A stretch of 64,000 nt of DNA. It comes from Streptomyces sp. S4.7 (GTDB lineage Bacteria > Actinomycetota > Actinomycetes > Streptomycetales > Streptomycetaceae). Position numbers and translations under genes: made by a program. Below, one piece after another: positions 17,598-26,374 of the stretch. Below the pieces are notes generated by a model. It did not search any database. It was not told the origin of the DNA and saw nothing but the letters and a program-made list of their open reading frames with translations. The stretch is taken from NCBI RefSeq assembly GCF_010384365.1, contig NZ_CP048397.1, forward strand, positions 6,386,001 to 6,450,000, written 5' to 3'. The number at the start of each line of letters is the position of its first letter. Position 1 is the first letter of the stretch.

Positions 17598-17637
17598 GGT
17601 GTGGGTGGCGGCCCGGCTCCGGGCCGCCACCCACACC
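17598..17637. terminator. Bidirectional terminator hairpin
   Basis: A perfect 19-bp stem (17598-17616 with 17619-17637) and 2-nt loop lie between the converging permease and chitosanase genes. Confidence 0.8.
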
Positions 17638-17659
17638 GATGCCGGTGCGGGGGGAGCGG

Positions 17660-18517
17660 TCAGCCGATGTGGAAGTCCTCTCCGTACACCTTCCAGTCGA
17701 GCGGCGGGTCCAGGCTCAGATTGCCCGCGTCGAGGAAGACGCGCTGCGCGGTGTCCACCCGGCTGGTGTCCTCGTGCGCCTCCTCCTGTTTCATCGCCCA
17801 GACCCGGGCGTCGAGGAAGGCGTTCAGATACGCGGTCTCGTCCCCGCCCTCCGACGGCGGCCGGGCCTCGTTCAGCGCGCGCTCGCGGATCCCGCTGAAG
17901 CTGGTGTCGGAGTTCCCGTCACCGTGCATGACGATGGCGTCGTAGTACGCGAACTGCCCGAGCGTTCCGACGCCGTCCTCCTTGCCGCGGCTGACGGCAG
18001 GGTTGAAGTAGACGCGGTCGCGCTCGTCGTTCTGCGCGGTGCGGAACGCCGGATCCGCAGCGGCCCGGCGCCACGCGTCGGGGTAGCCCGGGTCGAGCCC
18101 CTCGTGCGAGTCCGTGCCGTCGACCGCACGCAGCGCGGGAAGGTAGGAGGCGAGGGGGTTGTCCGGCTCGCGCTCGGTGTAGAGCTCGACCAGGTCCAGC
18201 ATGTCGCCGGTGCCGGAGCAGAAGCCGATGATGCCGGCGGTGTAGCCGCGGCCGTCGCCGATGTCCTCGATGTAGCCGTACTGGCCCTGCCAGTCGAGCG
18301 AGGAGTTCTCGGCGCTGGAGACCAGTTGCATCGCGATCTCCTTCTTCGCCGGGTCGTCCAGACCGGGGGCGGCCCGGACGGCCGCCGTGGCGCCCGACCG
18401 GTCCGCTCCCGGCGCCGCGTGCGCGACGGCCGTGACGGGTCCGGCGACGAGGACGAGACCGAGCAGGACGCGGGGAACGAGTCCGAATGTGCGGGTGCCC
18501 GCGTGGGGGGTTGGCAC
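17660..18517 (-). CDS. csn: Secreted chitosanase, GH46 family
   Basis: 285 residues with an N-terminal signal (LLGLVLVAGPVTAVAHA, cleavage near AHA-AP). The GH46 catalytic Glu is in SSAENSSLDW and the catalytic Asp in IGDGRGYTAGIIGF, spaced as in Streptomyces CsnN174. It hydrolyses chitosan outside the cell. The GTG start has GGAGG 5 nt upstream. A palindrome 50 bp upstream may be the site of a CsnR-type repressor. Confidence 0.93.
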   Translation of the reverse strand: MPTPHAGTRTFGLVPRVLLGLVLVAGPVTAVAHAAPGADRSGATAAVRAAPGLDDPAKKEIAMQLVSSAENSSLDWQGQYGYIEDIGDGRGYTAGIIGFCSGTGDMLDLVELYTEREPDNPLASYLPALRAVDGTDSHEGLDPGYPDAWRRAAADPAFRTAQNDERDRVYFNPAVSRGKEDGVGTLGQFAYYDAIVMHGDGNSDTSFSGIRERALNEARPPSEGGDETAYLNAFLDARVWAMKQEEAHEDTSRVDTAQRVFLDAGNLSLDPPLDWKVYGEDFHIG

Positions 18518-18566
18518 CGGACCTCCATGGGGGGAGTGGATCGAAGCCGATCGGTTCGGTTTCTGT

Positions 18567-18581
18567 TAGGAAGCTTTCCTA
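18567..18581. promoter_or_regulatory. Palindrome upstream of chitosanase (CsnR-box-like)
   Basis: TAGGAAGCTTTCCTA is nearly symmetric about its centre and lies 50 bp upstream of the chitosanase start. ROK-family CsnR repressors of Streptomyces bind AGGAAA/TTTCCT palindromes before csn genes, so this is a plausible operator. Confidence 0.55.
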
Positions 18582-18665
18582 CCGAAGGTTGAGGGTGGCG
18601 TACACCCATGACCTGTCAAAGAAATCGATGATGCGCGGGGAACGGGCCGGGCGCATAATGCCCGG

Positions 18666-19043
18666 ATGCCCGTGACCCTGCATCACATCGTCGTCGACAC
18701 GCACGATCTGCCCGGCCTCGCCCGCTTCTGGGCGGCGGCGCTGCGCTGGCGCGTGCTCTCCGAGCGCGAACGGGAGGTGGTCATCGGTCCCGACGAGTCC
18801 GCCCCGGTCGGCATGTGCTTCATGCCGGTGCCCGCGACGGAGCGCAAGACCGTCAAGAACCGCCTCCATCTCGATCTGACGACGAGCGCGGAGGACCGCG
18901 AGGCCGAGATCGACCGGCTGATCGCGCTCGGCGCGCGCCGGGTCGACGTCGGCCAGAGCGGCGAGGAGTCGTGGACGGTGCTCGCGGACCCGGAGGGGAA
19001 CGAGTTCTGCGTGGTGCGGCCGAAGGCGACGCTGATCGGATAG
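18666..19043 (+). CDS. VOC/glyoxalase-like domain protein
   Basis: 125 residues forming one glyoxalase-like module: LHHIVVDTHDLPGLARFWAA at the start, HLDLTTSAEDREAEIDRL in the middle and VLADPEGNEFCVV at the end. This variant is common in actinomycetes, and its substrate is unknown. It lies alone, divergent from the chitosanase. Confidence 0.8.
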   Translation: MPVTLHHIVVDTHDLPGLARFWAAALRWRVLSEREREVVIGPDESAPVGMCFMPVPATERKTVKNRLHLDLTTSAEDREAEIDRLIALGARRVDVGQSGEESWTVLADPEGNEFCVVRPKATLIG

Positions 19044-19189
19044 CCGGTGGGCTGGGCCGCGCGCCGTCTCAGCCGCCCGTCGGCGCGGTAACTGTCCCCG
19101 TACACCTGCCGCTTGAGCAGGGGGTTCCCGACTGAATCATGGGGACCGCGGGGAGTGCGTTGTCAGAGGCTCGTGCCAGGATTCCCGTC

Positions 19190-21475
19190 ATGGATCTCGC
19201 ACAGATTTTCGCTGACCTCGACACGCAGCCATGGGCGGAGTGGGAGCACGCCTACGGAAGCGCCGACGATGTCCCGGGCCAACTGCGGGCGTTGGCGAGC
19301 GACGACGCCGAGGAGGCGGAAGAGGCGCTGTACGAGCTCTACGGAAACATCGTCCACCAGGGGTCGGTGTACGAGGCGACGGCGTACGCCGTGCCGTATC
19401 CCGCCCGGCTGGCGGCGGCGGGGATCAGACCGGCCGACATGCTTCTGCTGCTCGGCTGCATCGCGGAGAGCGAGGACGAGCGGAGTGACACGCCAGGTGT
19501 GTGCCGGGTGGCCGTGACCGCCCAACTTCCCCTGATACTGCCGCTGATCGAGGCGAGCGACACCGACGTCCGGCAGGCGGCGGTATGGGCGGCGGCCAGG
19601 ACGGGCGCGGCCGAGCAGGTGCTTCCGGCGCTGCGGCGTTGCTGGGAGAGCGAGTTGGACCCGCTGGTACGGGCGGAGGTGCTCGCGGGGACGGCGTGGC
19701 TCGAACCGGCGGCCGCGGAAGAGTTCGAGAAGACCGTGCTGGGTGAGACGGCCGGGGGCGCAGGCGCGGGCGGCGGTGCGGGCGAAGCCGGACACGGGGC
19801 GGAGGCCGCGCCGGTACGGCTGGCCGCGCTGCTGGCCTGTGTGGACGCGGACCTGTCGTGGACCCCGGTCCGTCACGACGCGTTCATCTCCCTGCTGCCG
19901 GCCGGCCCGCTGGTCGCGGACCGGTTCGACCAGGAGCAGACCGAGCCGTTCCGGTACGTGGTCGAGGGACTGCTGGAGCGGGACACGGACGAAGCGCGGG
20001 AGGCCGCGTTCACCCTGATCGAGGCCGGGCTGCGGCACACGGACGCCGACGCGCGCGACGAGGCCCTCTCGGCGGCCGAGCACGCCTGCGAGGCCTCCCG
20101 CGCCGCGACGACGCGCCTCGCCGGGCCGTTGACCGCGCTGCTCGACGATCCGTCGTCGGCGAGCGCCGCCCTCTCGGTCGTCCACCAGCTCGGTCGCCGG
20201 GCGGCCGGCGCCGGCCCCGCGCTCGCGGCCATCGCCACCGAAGGCGGCGAGTCGGCCGACCGCGCGTTGGCCGCGCTGGTCGTGACCGCCCCGGAGCAGG
20301 CCGCCCCGCTGCTGGCCTCGGACCTGGCCCGGCGGCCCAGGGCACTCGACGCCGCGGCGAAACTGAGCCCCTGGTCGAGGACCGGGGACGCCCGCGCGGG
20401 GGACCCCGACCCGTTCCCGTACACACCGGAACTGCTGGACGCCGTACGGGCCCGGCTCGCGGAGGACGACATCGACTGGAACGGGTCGATCCACCTCGGC
20501 CTGCTCCTGGCCGGCTGGGGGCACCGCGCGGCGGCGGCCGTGCCCGATCTGCTCGCCGCGCTGGACCGGTATCCCTTTGTCGTTCTGCGCACCCTGCCCG
20601 CCGTCTGCCCACCGGAGGAACGGGCCCGCGCGGTCGCGGCGCTGCGCGACGCGGACCTCACCGGGCAGAACCCGGTCGACGTCGGCTGGGCGCTGCACCG
20701 GCTCTCGGGCGGTACGGACGAGGCGGGCGACGCGGGAGACACCGGGGCGGTCATGTCGGCCGTCGTCGAGGCGCTGGCCTCCGGCGGCCGGGACATGACC
20801 GAGGCGGCGAAACTCGCGGGAGAGCTGGGTGGTTCGCCGACAGCGGCCTCGCTGCTGCCGCACCTGCGCGCCGCGCTGAGCGAGACCGCCCGCGCGACGA
20901 CCGACCAGGCGTCCGACTCCTCGGGAGCGGGGCGCACCAACCCCGACCTCGACAGCGACACGGAGATCGCCCGCGCGCTGTGGCGGCTCACGGGAAGCGC
21001 CGACGAGGCCGTGCCGATCATCGCCGGTGTGCTGGAGGAGGCCGACGGAGACTGGCACCGCTGGCAGAACGTACGCGCGGCGCGCGCCGCCGCCGCGCTC
21101 GGCGAGCCGGGCCGGCCGCTCGCCCCGCTCCTGGAGCGCAAACTCGCCCATCGCGACCACGCCGCGGCAGCCGCGCTGGCCCTCCTGGCCGTCGACCCGG
21201 CCGGCCAGGACCGCGTACGACTGGCGGACGCGGCCCTGGCATCGGCGGAGGCCGACGCGGACCCGCTCACCGCCCTGGACGTCCTACGGGCGTTCGGCAC
21301 AAGTAACTTGACGGATGATCAGCACCGTCGGCTGACCGGGCTGGCGGAGCGGGACGCGCACGTCTTCATACCCGGCTTCCCGCACGCCCCGGCGACGGCG
21401 GACGCCCGCTTCCGGGAGGAGGCGAGGGCGCTGCTGCGCACGGATCCGCGGAGCGGCCCGACCCGTCCGGCCTGA
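19190..21475 (+). CDS. Large HEAT-like repeat protein
   Basis: About 761 alanine-rich residues predicted to be almost entirely helical, with repeated units of the kind DTDVRQAAVWAAARTG and DPLVRAEVLAGTAW, which are HEAT-like. The early part (ALYELYGNIVHQGSVYEATA) is a signature shared by a group of Streptomyces proteins of unknown role. ATG 19190 has AGGA 8 nt upstream; a TTG or an upstream ATG is possible. No catalytic motif, signal or membrane segment was seen. It is likely a protein-binding scaffold. Confidence 0.7.
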   Translation: MDLAQIFADLDTQPWAEWEHAYGSADDVPGQLRALASDDAEEAEEALYELYGNIVHQGSVYEATAYAVPYPARLAAAGIRPADMLLLLGCIAESEDERSDTPGVCRVAVTAQLPLILPLIEASDTDVRQAAVWAAARTGAAEQVLPALRRCWESELDPLVRAEVLAGTAWLEPAAAEEFEKTVLGETAGGAGAGGGAGEAGHGAEAAPVRLAALLACVDADLSWTPVRHDAFISLLPAGPLVADRFDQEQTEPFRYVVEGLLERDTDEAREAAFTLIEAGLRHTDADARDEALSAAEHACEASRAATTRLAGPLTALLDDPSSASAALSVVHQLGRRAAGAGPALAAIATEGGESADRALAALVVTAPEQAAPLLASDLARRPRALDAAAKLSPWSRTGDARAGDPDPFPYTPELLDAVRARLAEDDIDWNGSIHLGLLLAGWGHRAAAAVPDLLAALDRYPFVVLRTLPAVCPPEERARAVAALRDADLTGQNPVDVGWALHRLSGGTDEAGDAGDTGAVMSAVVEALASGGRDMTEAAKLAGELGGSPTAASLLPHLRAALSETARATTDQASDSSGAGRTNPDLDSDTEIARALWRLTGSADEAVPIIAGVLEEADGDWHRWQNVRAARAAAALGEPGRPLAPLLERKLAHRDHAAAAALALLAVDPAGQDRVRLADAALASAEADADPLTALDVLRAFGTSNLTDDQHRRLTGLAERDAHVFIPGFPHAPATADARFREEARALLRTDPRSGPTRPA

Positions 21476-21556
21476 CGAGGGCCGCCCTTCGCACCCTGCG
21501 GGGCAGGGACCCGCCGCCTCGCGGTGGCGCGCCCCGACGTGACGCACGGCCGCTTC

Positions 21557-22171
21557 CTACTCCCCGGGCCGCCAGTCCGGGCGGCGGCCGCTCAAGCCGA
21601 TCACCCGGTCGAGCAGCGGCGCGTCGGCCGGTACGGGGACCGGGCGGCCGAACAGGCCCTCCGGTCCCTCGCCCGACTCCGCGCTCGCCGCCGCCGGTTC
21701 GAGGAAGGGGAACACCGCCTCCAGGCTCGCCGCGTCGACCTCGTAGGCCTGCCCCGTGCTGCGCGCCAGGTCCCAGCCGTGCACCACCAGCTCGTTCAGC
21801 GCCACGAGGCCCGCCACCTCGGCCGGCAGATCCACCCCGCCGGCCCGGGTGAAGCCCTGCCACGCGTCGGACGAACGCCAGGCCTCGGCGAGTTCGTCGA
21901 GCTGACCGGGGAGCGCGGTCCGCCAGCCGTCCTCCAACGGGGGCAGCCCGTCGGTGGGCGGGGTGTCGGTCGTCGGCCCCAGCGTCTTCTTTCCCGCGTC
22001 GCGGAAGGCGACGGTCAGCCCGACCAGATGCGCGAGCAGCTCCCGCACGGTGTAGTCCGGGCACGGCGTCGGCCCCGCGAGGTGCTTCTCCTCGATGCCG
22101 TCGATCAGTCCGGCCACGCTGCGGGAGACGGGGCCGTGGTCGGGGCGTGGCGTATCGGTATTGGTGTCCAT
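21557..22171 (-). CDS. TIGR03086-type metal-binding protein (DinB/mycothiol-dependent isomerase fold)
   Basis: 204 residues. Typical marks of this actinobacterial family are TPCPDYTVRELLAHLVG near the N-terminus (metal-ligand His) and ALNELVVHGWDLARSTG (second His) in the middle. The fold is shared with mycothiol-dependent maleylpyruvate isomerase, but the function of this subgroup is unknown. ATG 22171 was chosen over an upstream ATG because homology begins close to it. Confidence 0.75.
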   Translation of the reverse strand: MDTNTDTPRPDHGPVSRSVAGLIDGIEEKHLAGPTPCPDYTVRELLAHLVGLTVAFRDAGKKTLGPTTDTPPTDGLPPLEDGWRTALPGQLDELAEAWRSSDAWQGFTRAGGVDLPAEVAGLVALNELVVHGWDLARSTGQAYEVDAASLEAVFPFLEPAAASAESGEGPEGLFGRPVPVPADAPLLDRVIGLSGRRPDWRPGE

Positions 22172-22285
22172 ACGGGGTAGACCCCCTCGACCACCGGAAC
22201 TCATCGGCGGGCGCTCGTCGACCCCACCTCACCGGCCGACCGGTCGCTCATGGACACCGTATCCGGCTCCGCACACGGTGACCCG

Positions 22286-22349
22286 TGTCACACCCGCGGG
22301 CTGTCAGCAATCCGGGCACCGTCTCGTTCAAGGGGCACGCGAACGAGAC
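22286..22349 (+). promoter_or_regulatory. Possible ECF41 -35 box and inverted repeat upstream of the flavoprotein
   Basis: TGTCACA at 22286-22292 equals the -35 element reported for ECF41 sigma factors, but the CGTC -10 element is not at the expected spacing. A 9-bp inverted repeat, GTCTCGTTC (22321-22329) with GAACGAGAC (22341-22349), sits just before the start and could be an operator or an mRNA stem. Confidence 0.35.
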
Positions 22350-22361
22350 AGGAGCAAAGCC

Positions 22362-23552
22362 ATGAAGCACCGCATCGTCGTGCTCGGCGCCGGATACGCC
22401 GGGGCCTTCGCCGCAGGAAACCTGGCCCGCCGCCTCTCCTCCGCCGACACCGAGATCACCGTCGTCAACGCCGTGCCCGACTTCGTCGAGCGGATGCGGC
22501 TCCATCAGCTCGCGATCGGCCAGGACCTCGCGTTCCGCAAGCTCGCCGACGTGTTCGCGGGCACCGGGGTGCGGCTGCGCCTGGCGCGCGTCAGCGGCGT
22601 CGACCCCGAGCGCAGGACCGTCACCGTGACGGGAGAGGACGGCGTCGGCGAGCTCGTGTACGACACGCTTCTCTACGCGCTCGGCAGCTCCGTCGCCCAC
22701 CACGGTGTCCCGGGCGTCGCCGAGAACGCCTTCGATGTGACCGGCCGGTCCTCGGCGCTGCGTCTGAGGGAGCGCCTGGCCACCCTTGGCGAGGGCGGCA
22801 CGGTGCTGGTCGTCGGTGAGGGGCTGACCGGCATCGAGACCGCCACCGAGTTCGCCGAGTCCCGGCCCGACCTCTCGGTCGCTCTCGCCGCACGCGGCGA
22901 GTTGGGCGCCTGGCTCTCCCCGAAGGCCCGCCGTCACCTGCGCCGGGCCTTCGACCGGCTCGGCATCACCGTCCACGAGCGAACCCGCATCGAAGCCGTG
23001 GAGCCGACACGGGCGATCACCGCCGACGGTAAGTCCGTCCCGGCCGACGTGACCGTGTGGTCGGCGGGGTTCGCCGTGCACTCCATCGCGGCCGCCGGCG
23101 GCCTGGACGTCGCCGAGACCGGCCAGATCATCGTCGACCGCACCATGCGCTCGGTCTCGCACCCGGACGTCTACGCCGCCGGTGACAGCGCCTACGCGAT
23201 CGGCGAGAACGGCCGGCCGCTGCCGATGTCGTGCGCGTCGGCCGGCTTCACCAATATGCAGGCGACCGCCGCGATCATCGCGCGCCTGACGGGCAGCGAG
23301 GTCCCGGCCACCGGGCTGAAGTACCACGGCAACCACATCAGCCTCGGGCGGCGGGACGCGATCTTCCAGATGGTGGACGGCGACGTCCGGTCCAAGTCCT
23401 GGTACCTGGGCGGCCGGACCGCCGCGCGGCTCAAGTCGGGCGTGCTCAAGGGGGCCGGGTGGAGCATCGCCCACCCGACCTTCGGCATGCCGAAGCGCAG
23501 GCGCCGCCTGGTCACCACATCTGACCAGGCCGGTGTGAGAGTTGCCTCGTAG
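22362..23552 (+). CDS. NADH dehydrogenase-like FAD/NAD(P)-dependent oxidoreductase
   Basis: 396 residues with two dinucleotide folds: the FAD site HRIVVLGAGYAGAFAAGNLA at the start and the NAD(P)H site TVLVVGEGLTGIETATEFAE near 145. The C-terminal flavin-ribityl motif is HPDVYAAGDSAYAIG. This is the type II NADH dehydrogenase/ferredoxin reductase-like group. AGGAG is present before the ATG. The sigma factor gene starts 10 bp after its stop. Flavoproteins like this are frequent neighbours, and often targets, of ECF41 sigma factors. Confidence 0.85.
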   Translation: MKHRIVVLGAGYAGAFAAGNLARRLSSADTEITVVNAVPDFVERMRLHQLAIGQDLAFRKLADVFAGTGVRLRLARVSGVDPERRTVTVTGEDGVGELVYDTLLYALGSSVAHHGVPGVAENAFDVTGRSSALRLRERLATLGEGGTVLVVGEGLTGIETATEFAESRPDLSVALAARGELGAWLSPKARRHLRRAFDRLGITVHERTRIEAVEPTRAITADGKSVPADVTVWSAGFAVHSIAAAGGLDVAETGQIIVDRTMRSVSHPDVYAAGDSAYAIGENGRPLPMSCASAGFTNMQATAAIIARLTGSEVPATGLKYHGNHISLGRRDAIFQMVDGDVRSKSWYLGGRTAARLKSGVLKGAGWSIAHPTFGMPKRRRRLVTTSDQAGVRVAS

Positions 23553-23562
23553 GCTGTTTTGC

Positions 23563-24501
23563 ATGGACAGCGCGGCCATCGACCGGTTCGAGGCCAGCCG
23601 GGGCCGGCTGGCCTCGCTGGCGTACCGTCTGCTCGGCTCGGCCGCCGACGCCGAGGACGCCGTTCAGGACACGTTCATCCGCTGGCAGGCCGCGGACCGC
23701 GAACGGGTCCAGGTGCCGGAAGCGTGGCTGACCAAGGTCGTCACCAATATCTGCCTCGACCGCCTCCGTTCGGCGCGTGCGCGCCACGAGCGGGCGGCCG
23801 GTGCCTGGCTGCCCGAGCCGCTCCTTGAGGGCGATCCGATGCTCGGCCCGGCCGACACCTTCGAGCAGCGCGAATCGGTGTCCTTGGCCGTGCTGACCCT
23901 CTTGGAGCGCCTCTCGCCGGTCGAACGGGCCGTCTATGTACTGCGGGAGGCCTTCTCGTACAGCCACTCCGAGATCGCCGGGATCCTCGACATCACCGAG
24001 TCGGCGAGCCAGCAGCATGTCCACCGGGCCCGGATCCGGGTCGCCGCCGAGCGCCACGGCGGCGGGGAGGCCGACCCCGCGTCCGCGCGCAGGGTCGTCG
24101 AGGAGTTCCTCGCCGCCGCCGCGTCGGGACGCACGGAACGGCTGGTGGCGCTCCTCACCGACGACGTGACGGTGGTCTCGGACGGCGCCGGACTGGCCAA
24201 GCATCTGCTCAGGCGCAAGACGCGTGAGCGGGTCGCCTCCTTCGTGCGGGCCGGCTTCAAGCCCACACCGGCGAAGCGGCGGCTGGCCGGCGGCTCGCCC
24301 GCGTTCCATATCGCGCGGGTCAACGGTGCCACGGCCGTCCTCGCCGTGGTCGACGGCCGGGTCATGGGAGCCGTGGCGGTCGAAGTCAGCGACGGAAAGG
24401 TCGCGTCCCTCTGCGGCATCGCCGCAGCGGACCGGCTCGCGCGCCTCAACGAGCAATGGCGGCAGCACGAGCCCGGAGTGCCGGTGGCCCATGCCTGGTG
24501 A
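23563..24501 (+). CDS. sigJ: ECF41-group sigma factor with SnoaL-like C-terminal domain (SigJ-like)
   Basis: About 312 residues. Region 2 (RLASLAYRLLGSAADAEDAVQDTFIRW) and region 4 (LSPVERAVYVLREAFSYSHS and ITESASQQHVHRARIRV) are followed by a roughly 110-residue NTF2/SnoaL-like extension. That extension is the defining feature of ECF41 and replaces an anti-sigma factor. ATG 23563 is preferred over an in-frame TTG at 23542 because it aligns with the usual start; the Shine-Dalgarno is poor and translation may be coupled to the flavoprotein. The gene symbol reflects family membership rather than proven orthology. Confidence 0.85.
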   Translation: MDSAAIDRFEASRGRLASLAYRLLGSAADAEDAVQDTFIRWQAADRERVQVPEAWLTKVVTNICLDRLRSARARHERAAGAWLPEPLLEGDPMLGPADTFEQRESVSLAVLTLLERLSPVERAVYVLREAFSYSHSEIAGILDITESASQQHVHRARIRVAAERHGGGEADPASARRVVEEFLAAAASGRTERLVALLTDDVTVVSDGAGLAKHLLRRKTRERVASFVRAGFKPTPAKRRLAGGSPAFHIARVNGATAVLAVVDGRVMGAVAVEVSDGKVASLCGIAAADRLARLNEQWRQHEPGVPVAHAW

Positions 24502-24897
24502 CGGGGGCCTGCGGGAGTGATCCGCGCGGCGGTTGTTCGGCGGCCGTGTCCCGGCGCCTGGCGCCCGGCGCCGACGGCTCGCGGCCACGCCGCTCGCGAG
24601 AGCGCCACGAACCCGGTCGCGGTGACAGGCCGGGGCGTGTCCGGAATGCAGCGCCGTCCGCCCGCGGGGCGGGGCCCGCGGCGGCCGGTGAGGTGCATCG
24701 CAAGGCGGAGGACCGGTGTGGTGGATGGACCGGCCGTACTCGGACGACTCCGACAACGCGAGGGGGCACCTCCCGGGCTCCCTCGGGGGCTACGGGGGAG
24801 AGGCGTCGTGCCAGGCGTCGCGAGCCGGGCGGGACTTTCCGGACCCGGCCCAGAGCTAGAGGGAGAAGACGTGGCGGGAGCGCGTGAAGCCGCGGGG
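24502..24897. other. Gene-free region
   Basis: No start/Shine-Dalgarno combination with coding-like third positions was found on either strand. Several open frames here are long only because stop codons are rare at this GC content. It contains short GC-rich inverted repeats, such as around the segment GGGGGCACCTCCCGGG, and nothing else recognisable. Confidence 0.5.
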
Positions 24898-25515
24898 TCA
24901 GCGTCTCGTGCCGCGCCCCAGATATGTGACGTCGTCCTCCGCGCCCGGCACGGCGATCTCGTGGAAGCCGACACGGTCGTAGAAGGCCCGTGCTCCGGTG
25001 TTCGCGGTCAGCATCGACAGATGCACGGCTCCCACGCCCTTGGCGCGCAGCGCGTCGAAGAGCGTGTGGATCAGCGACCGGCCGTGTCCCCGCCCCTGCC
25101 ACCCCGGCAGCAGATCGATGTGCAGATGCGCGGGATACGCCGTGAGTTCGGCCAGCACCATCCGCTCCGGGGCGTGCAGCAGACCGGCCATGACCTCGCT
25201 CGGTGTCCGCTCCCCGTCCCCTTCCGGCGCGGGGTACCTGCCGCCGACGGCCGGCAGCCACTTCTCGCGGAACGCCGTCACGAACCGCCCGGTGTCCGCG
25301 ACCCCGAGGACGTATCCGACGGGCCGCCCCTCCCCGTCGTCGAGCACGAACGCCAGGTCGGGCTCCAACTCGACGTAGGGGCCCGCGAAGACGCTGGGCA
25401 CCAGTTCGCTGTCGGGATACAGGTGCCGTGAGTCCCCGCCGGCGTCGGCGGTCCGCACACAGATGTCGTACACGGCGTCACGGTCGCCGGGACGGTAGGA
25501 GCGTATGAAGGCCAT
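24898..25515 (-). CDS. GNAT-family N-acetyltransferase
   Basis: 205 residues starting MAFIRSYRPGDRDAVYDICV. The acetyl-CoA binding segment is LHIDLLPGWQGRGHGRSLIH and the C-terminal motif is ANTGARAFYDRVGFHEI. The closest-looking relatives are the bacterial acetyltransferases similar to the C-terminal domain of O-GlcNAcase, a group with unknown acceptors. ATG 25515 begins the homologous region. Confidence 0.8.
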   Translation of the reverse strand: MAFIRSYRPGDRDAVYDICVRTADAGGDSRHLYPDSELVPSVFAGPYVELEPDLAFVLDDGEGRPVGYVLGVADTGRFVTAFREKWLPAVGGRYPAPEGDGERTPSEVMAGLLHAPERMVLAELTAYPAHLHIDLLPGWQGRGHGRSLIHTLFDALRAKGVGAVHLSMLTANTGARAFYDRVGFHEIAVPGAEDDVTYLGRGTRR

Positions 25516-25596
25516 GCCCCGAGTCTGGCGTGCCTGAGAGCGCTCTCGCAACGGTCTTCCCGGCGGTCGGCCGCTCGTCGGCCCGGCGGCCGGCCG

Positions 25597-26256
25597 TCAG
25601 CCCATGCTCGCCGCGACCTCGCTGCGCAGTTGCGGCAGCTTGTCGTGGATGACGCCCGGGCAGAGCGTCGTGCCGTAGTCCTTGTGCCCGTAGATCCGGC
25701 TCGGAGCGATGCCGTACTGCCCGCACACGTACGCGCAGAGCGTGACGAGGACGTCCCACTGCGCCGCCGGCGGCTGCGCGCCGTCGTGGTACGCGCCCTC
25801 GTTGGCGATCCCGATGGACTGCTCGTTCTGCCCCGACGTGTGCGAGGCGAGTACGAAGCCGCTGCCGTCGCGCAGAGTGCTGAGGCTGCGGTGCCGCCCC
25901 TCGGTGATCCAGCCGCCCCGGCTGACGACGAAGTGGTAGCCGCTGTCCAGCCACCCGTTGTCGTCCATGTGCAGGTCCTGGACCCAGTGGGCGTGCGCGT
26001 GGGCCTGCGCCCTGGAGAAGACGGCCGTGTTCGCGCTCACGGTGTGATGGACGACGATCCTGGCCGGACGCTTGTTCAGCACGCTCACGGGGCTTCGGGG
26101 CGGCCGGGCGTTCCACTGCGCGGTGGTGTCGATGTCCGGTTCGACGCCACGCACGGCGCGGGTGGCGGCCCGCGCGGTGGCGGGCAGCGCGGCTGCGAGC
26201 AGTCCGCCGGAGCCGGCGAGCAGGATGTGACGTCGGCCGGGCTTGCGAGAGCTCAT
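25597..26256 (-). CDS. Secreted peptidoglycan recognition protein / N-acetylmuramoyl-L-alanine amidase
   Basis: 219 residues. A twin-arginine signal (GRRHILLAGSGGLLAAALPA) is followed by a PGRP/amidase_2 domain: RIVVHHTVSANTAVF (zinc His), DNGWLDSGYHFVVSRGG, SIGIANEG and IYGHKDYGTTLCPG with the second zinc His and Cys. It would cleave the peptide from peptidoglycan outside the membrane. AGGAGG sits 7 nt before the ATG. It lies next to another wall hydrolase gene in the same orientation. Confidence 0.88.
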   Translation of the reverse strand: MSSRKPGRRHILLAGSGGLLAAALPATARAATRAVRGVEPDIDTTAQWNARPPRSPVSVLNKRPARIVVHHTVSANTAVFSRAQAHAHAHWVQDLHMDDNGWLDSGYHFVVSRGGWITEGRHRSLSTLRDGSGFVLASHTSGQNEQSIGIANEGAYHDGAQPPAAQWDVLVTLCAYVCGQYGIAPSRIYGHKDYGTTLCPGVIHDKLPQLRSEVAASMG

Positions 26257-26374
26257 GGTGGTGCCTCCTGGTCCGCGGTGTCACCGGGTGTTCGGGGGCG
26301 GCGCCACCCGGTGCCGGGAAGTCGAGCCGTGGGGGCTTCCGGGCACCGGGCGGCATCGTGCGGAGGTGGCCCGG

